The notes beneath the pieces were generated by a model. It had not been told where the DNA came from. It did not search any database and worked only from the letters and a program-made list of their open reading frames with translations. A stretch of DNA of 64,000 bases from contig NZ_JAAJBV010000005.1 in NCBI RefSeq assembly GCF_011392075.1, forward strand, positions 1 to 64,000, given 5' to 3'. This DNA comes from Flavobacterium celericrescens (GTDB lineage: Bacteria; Bacteroidota; Bacteroidia; Flavobacteriales; Flavobacteriaceae). The position numbers and the translations under genes were made by a program. Of the stretch, positions 63,164-64,000 are shown piece after piece (position 1 is the first letter of the stretch; each line of letters opens with the position of its first letter).

Positions 63164-64000
63164 TTAATTTTTTTCTTCTGTTAGTATATTTTCTTCGTTT
63201 TCAGCTCTTTTTAAAACCGATTCAGGTAATGCTTTTTTAGCTTTGGCTCCCATTTTCTTTAATTTTTCAACGCTAGTAATTAAGTTTCCTTTTCCGTCGA
63301 CTAATTTGTTCATGGCGTTACCATATTCAATTTTGGCTTCGTCCATTTTTTTTCCAATTTTAATCAAATCACCCACAAATCCTTCAAATTTATCATACAA
63401 AGCACCTGCTTGACGCGCAATCTCAATCGCATTTTCTTGTTGTTTTTGATTTGTCCACATGCTGTCAATCGTGCGTAAAGTAGCCAAAAGAGTAGAAGGT
63501 GTTACAATCACAATGTTTCTTTCAAAAGCTTTGTTGTACAAAGTTGTATCTTCATTTAAAGCCACCGCAAAAGCTGATTCGATTGGAATAAACAACAAGA
63601 CAAAATCGGGACTTTCCATGTGGTATAAATCCTGATAATTTTTGTTACCCAATTGTTCAACATGACGATTTATCGAAACTACGTGTTCTTTTAAATGCTG
63701 ATTTTTCTGATTGTCATCTTCTTCATTTATGTAGCGTTCATAAGCGGTTAATGTTACTTTCGAATCGATAATCATTTTTTTGCCATCTGGAAGATTGATG
63801 ATAACATCTGGAAACACACGATTGCCGTCTTCCGTAACGTGACTTTGTTGTACAAAATATTCTCTGTCTTTTTCTAAGCCTGATTTTTCTAACACGCGTT
63901 CTAAAACCAATTCGCCCCAATTTCCTTGCATTTTGCTGTCGCCTTTTAAGGCTTTGGTTAAATTGATGGTTTCCTTGCTCATTTGTTCGTTCATTTCGCG
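63164..64000 (-). CDS. rmuC: DNA recombination protein RmuC (5' part outside window)
   Basis: The frame is open to the edge of the window (codons before the Met at 63994 are CGC GAA without a stop), so the start lies further upstream; about 278 residues are visible of an expected 400 or more. The RmuC domain shows MQGNWGELVLERVLEKSGLEKDREYFVQ, FPDVIINLPDGKKMIIDSKVTLTAYERYI, FVLLFIPIESAFAVAL, IVTPSTLLATLRTIDSMW and QQENAIEIARQAGALYDKFEGFVGDL, all conserved in the family. RmuC is a nuclease-fold protein that limits DNA inversions and rearrangements. The missing N-terminal part is normally a membrane helix and coiled coil. Confidence 0.93.
   Translation of the reverse strand, partial: REMNEQMSKETINLTKALKGDSKMQGNWGELVLERVLEKSGLEKDREYFVQQSHVTEDGNRVFPDVIINLPDGKKMIIDSKVTLTAYERYINEEDDNQKNQHLKEHVVSINRHVEQLGNKNYQDLYHMESPDFVLLFIPIESAFAVALNEDTTLYNKAFERNIVIVTPSTLLATLRTIDSMWTNQKQQENAIEIARQAGALYDKFEGFVGDLIKIGKKMDEAKIEYGNAMNKLVDGKGNLITSVEKLKKMGAKAKKALPESVLKRAENEENILTEEKN

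Overview
The window looks like a chromosomal segment of a flavobacterium (Bacteroidota, Flavobacteriaceae, Flavobacterium-like). The evidence is the low GC content, the many -7 boxes of the form TAnnTTTG (a few with a TTG 19 bases upstream, the Bacteroidota housekeeping promoter), type IX secretion (T9SS) type A sorting domains on three proteins, and lineage-typical families (DUF5686, DUF5777, DUF4412, DUF3857, DUF4199, GlmU-like sugar nucleotidyltransferase, CarB without its allosteric domain). I see no IS element, prophage, tRNA, rRNA operon or CRISPR array. Most of the window is ordinary core chromosome.

Layout. 1-845: 3' end of a large repetitive T9SS-secreted adhesin. 0.9-10 kb: GNAT and methyltransferase genes, rluF, a coiled-coil protein whose zinc ribbon has lost its cysteines, a Nif3-like protein, lpxK-punA, a TPR hybrid histidine kinase and gap. 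10-17.3 kb: lipA, a TonB-like protein, a glycosyltransferase/sigma factor pair, murB, recF, then a membrane TPR protein with ribH. 17.3-25 kb: DUF5686 outer-membrane protein, aroQ, three small outer-membrane barrels, a XerD-type recombinase and a PAS histidine kinase. 25-27.5 kb: rny, a 6S-like RNA, zapA and a coiled-coil protein. 27.7-32.6 kb: M23 peptidase, TonB-dependent receptor, lipoprotein. 32.7-38.5 kb: a minus-strand run of DUF4199, glycosyltransferase, phosphosugar mutase, MsbA-like ABC exporter and DUF2971 genes. 38.7-46.6 kb: rpmE, GlmU-like protein, a non-coding array, mtaB, a hydrolase/lytic transglycosylase/TSUP run, and rpmH. 46.7-64 kb: carB, then a mainly envelope/redox region (YceI, three c-type haem motifs, DUF5777, DOMON-like T9SS protein, ankyrin protein, a DUF3857/transglutaminase pair, VCBS/ASPIC T9SS protein, diheme cytochrome), a thioesterase and the 3' part of rmuC.

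The outstanding feature is the gene-free stretch 40270-41146. It holds four tandem copies, about 200 bp apart, of what I read as a 74-79 nt small RNA gene. Each copy has phased 9-bp direct repeats (ACACTTATT or ATAGTTATT, 20-21 bp start to start), exactly 10 bp to a conserved CTAAC at the -33 position, exactly 19 bp to a TA(G/C)TTTTA -7 box, a nearly invariant RNA body with a GGA triloop hairpin and a run of five or six G, and an intrinsic terminator whose stem changes by compensatory substitutions between copies. The operator spacing matches the known LytTR response-regulator geometry, so I infer a multicopy, activator-dependent sRNA locus, comparable in logic to redundant sRNA sets in other bacteria. 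I do not recognise the family.

Other points of note: a 150-nt 6S-RNA-like gene between zapA and rny; a catalytically dead DUF3857/transglutaminase paralogue next to an intact one; back-to-back promoters with nearly touching -33 elements between a cytochrome/YceI operon and a four-gene envelope operon; a nested 98-bp inverted repeat between convergent genes at 44.8 kb; a purine nucleoside phosphorylase with Asp at the purine-selecting position; and several genes whose -7 box lies only 4 bases from the ATG, suggesting leaderless mRNAs.
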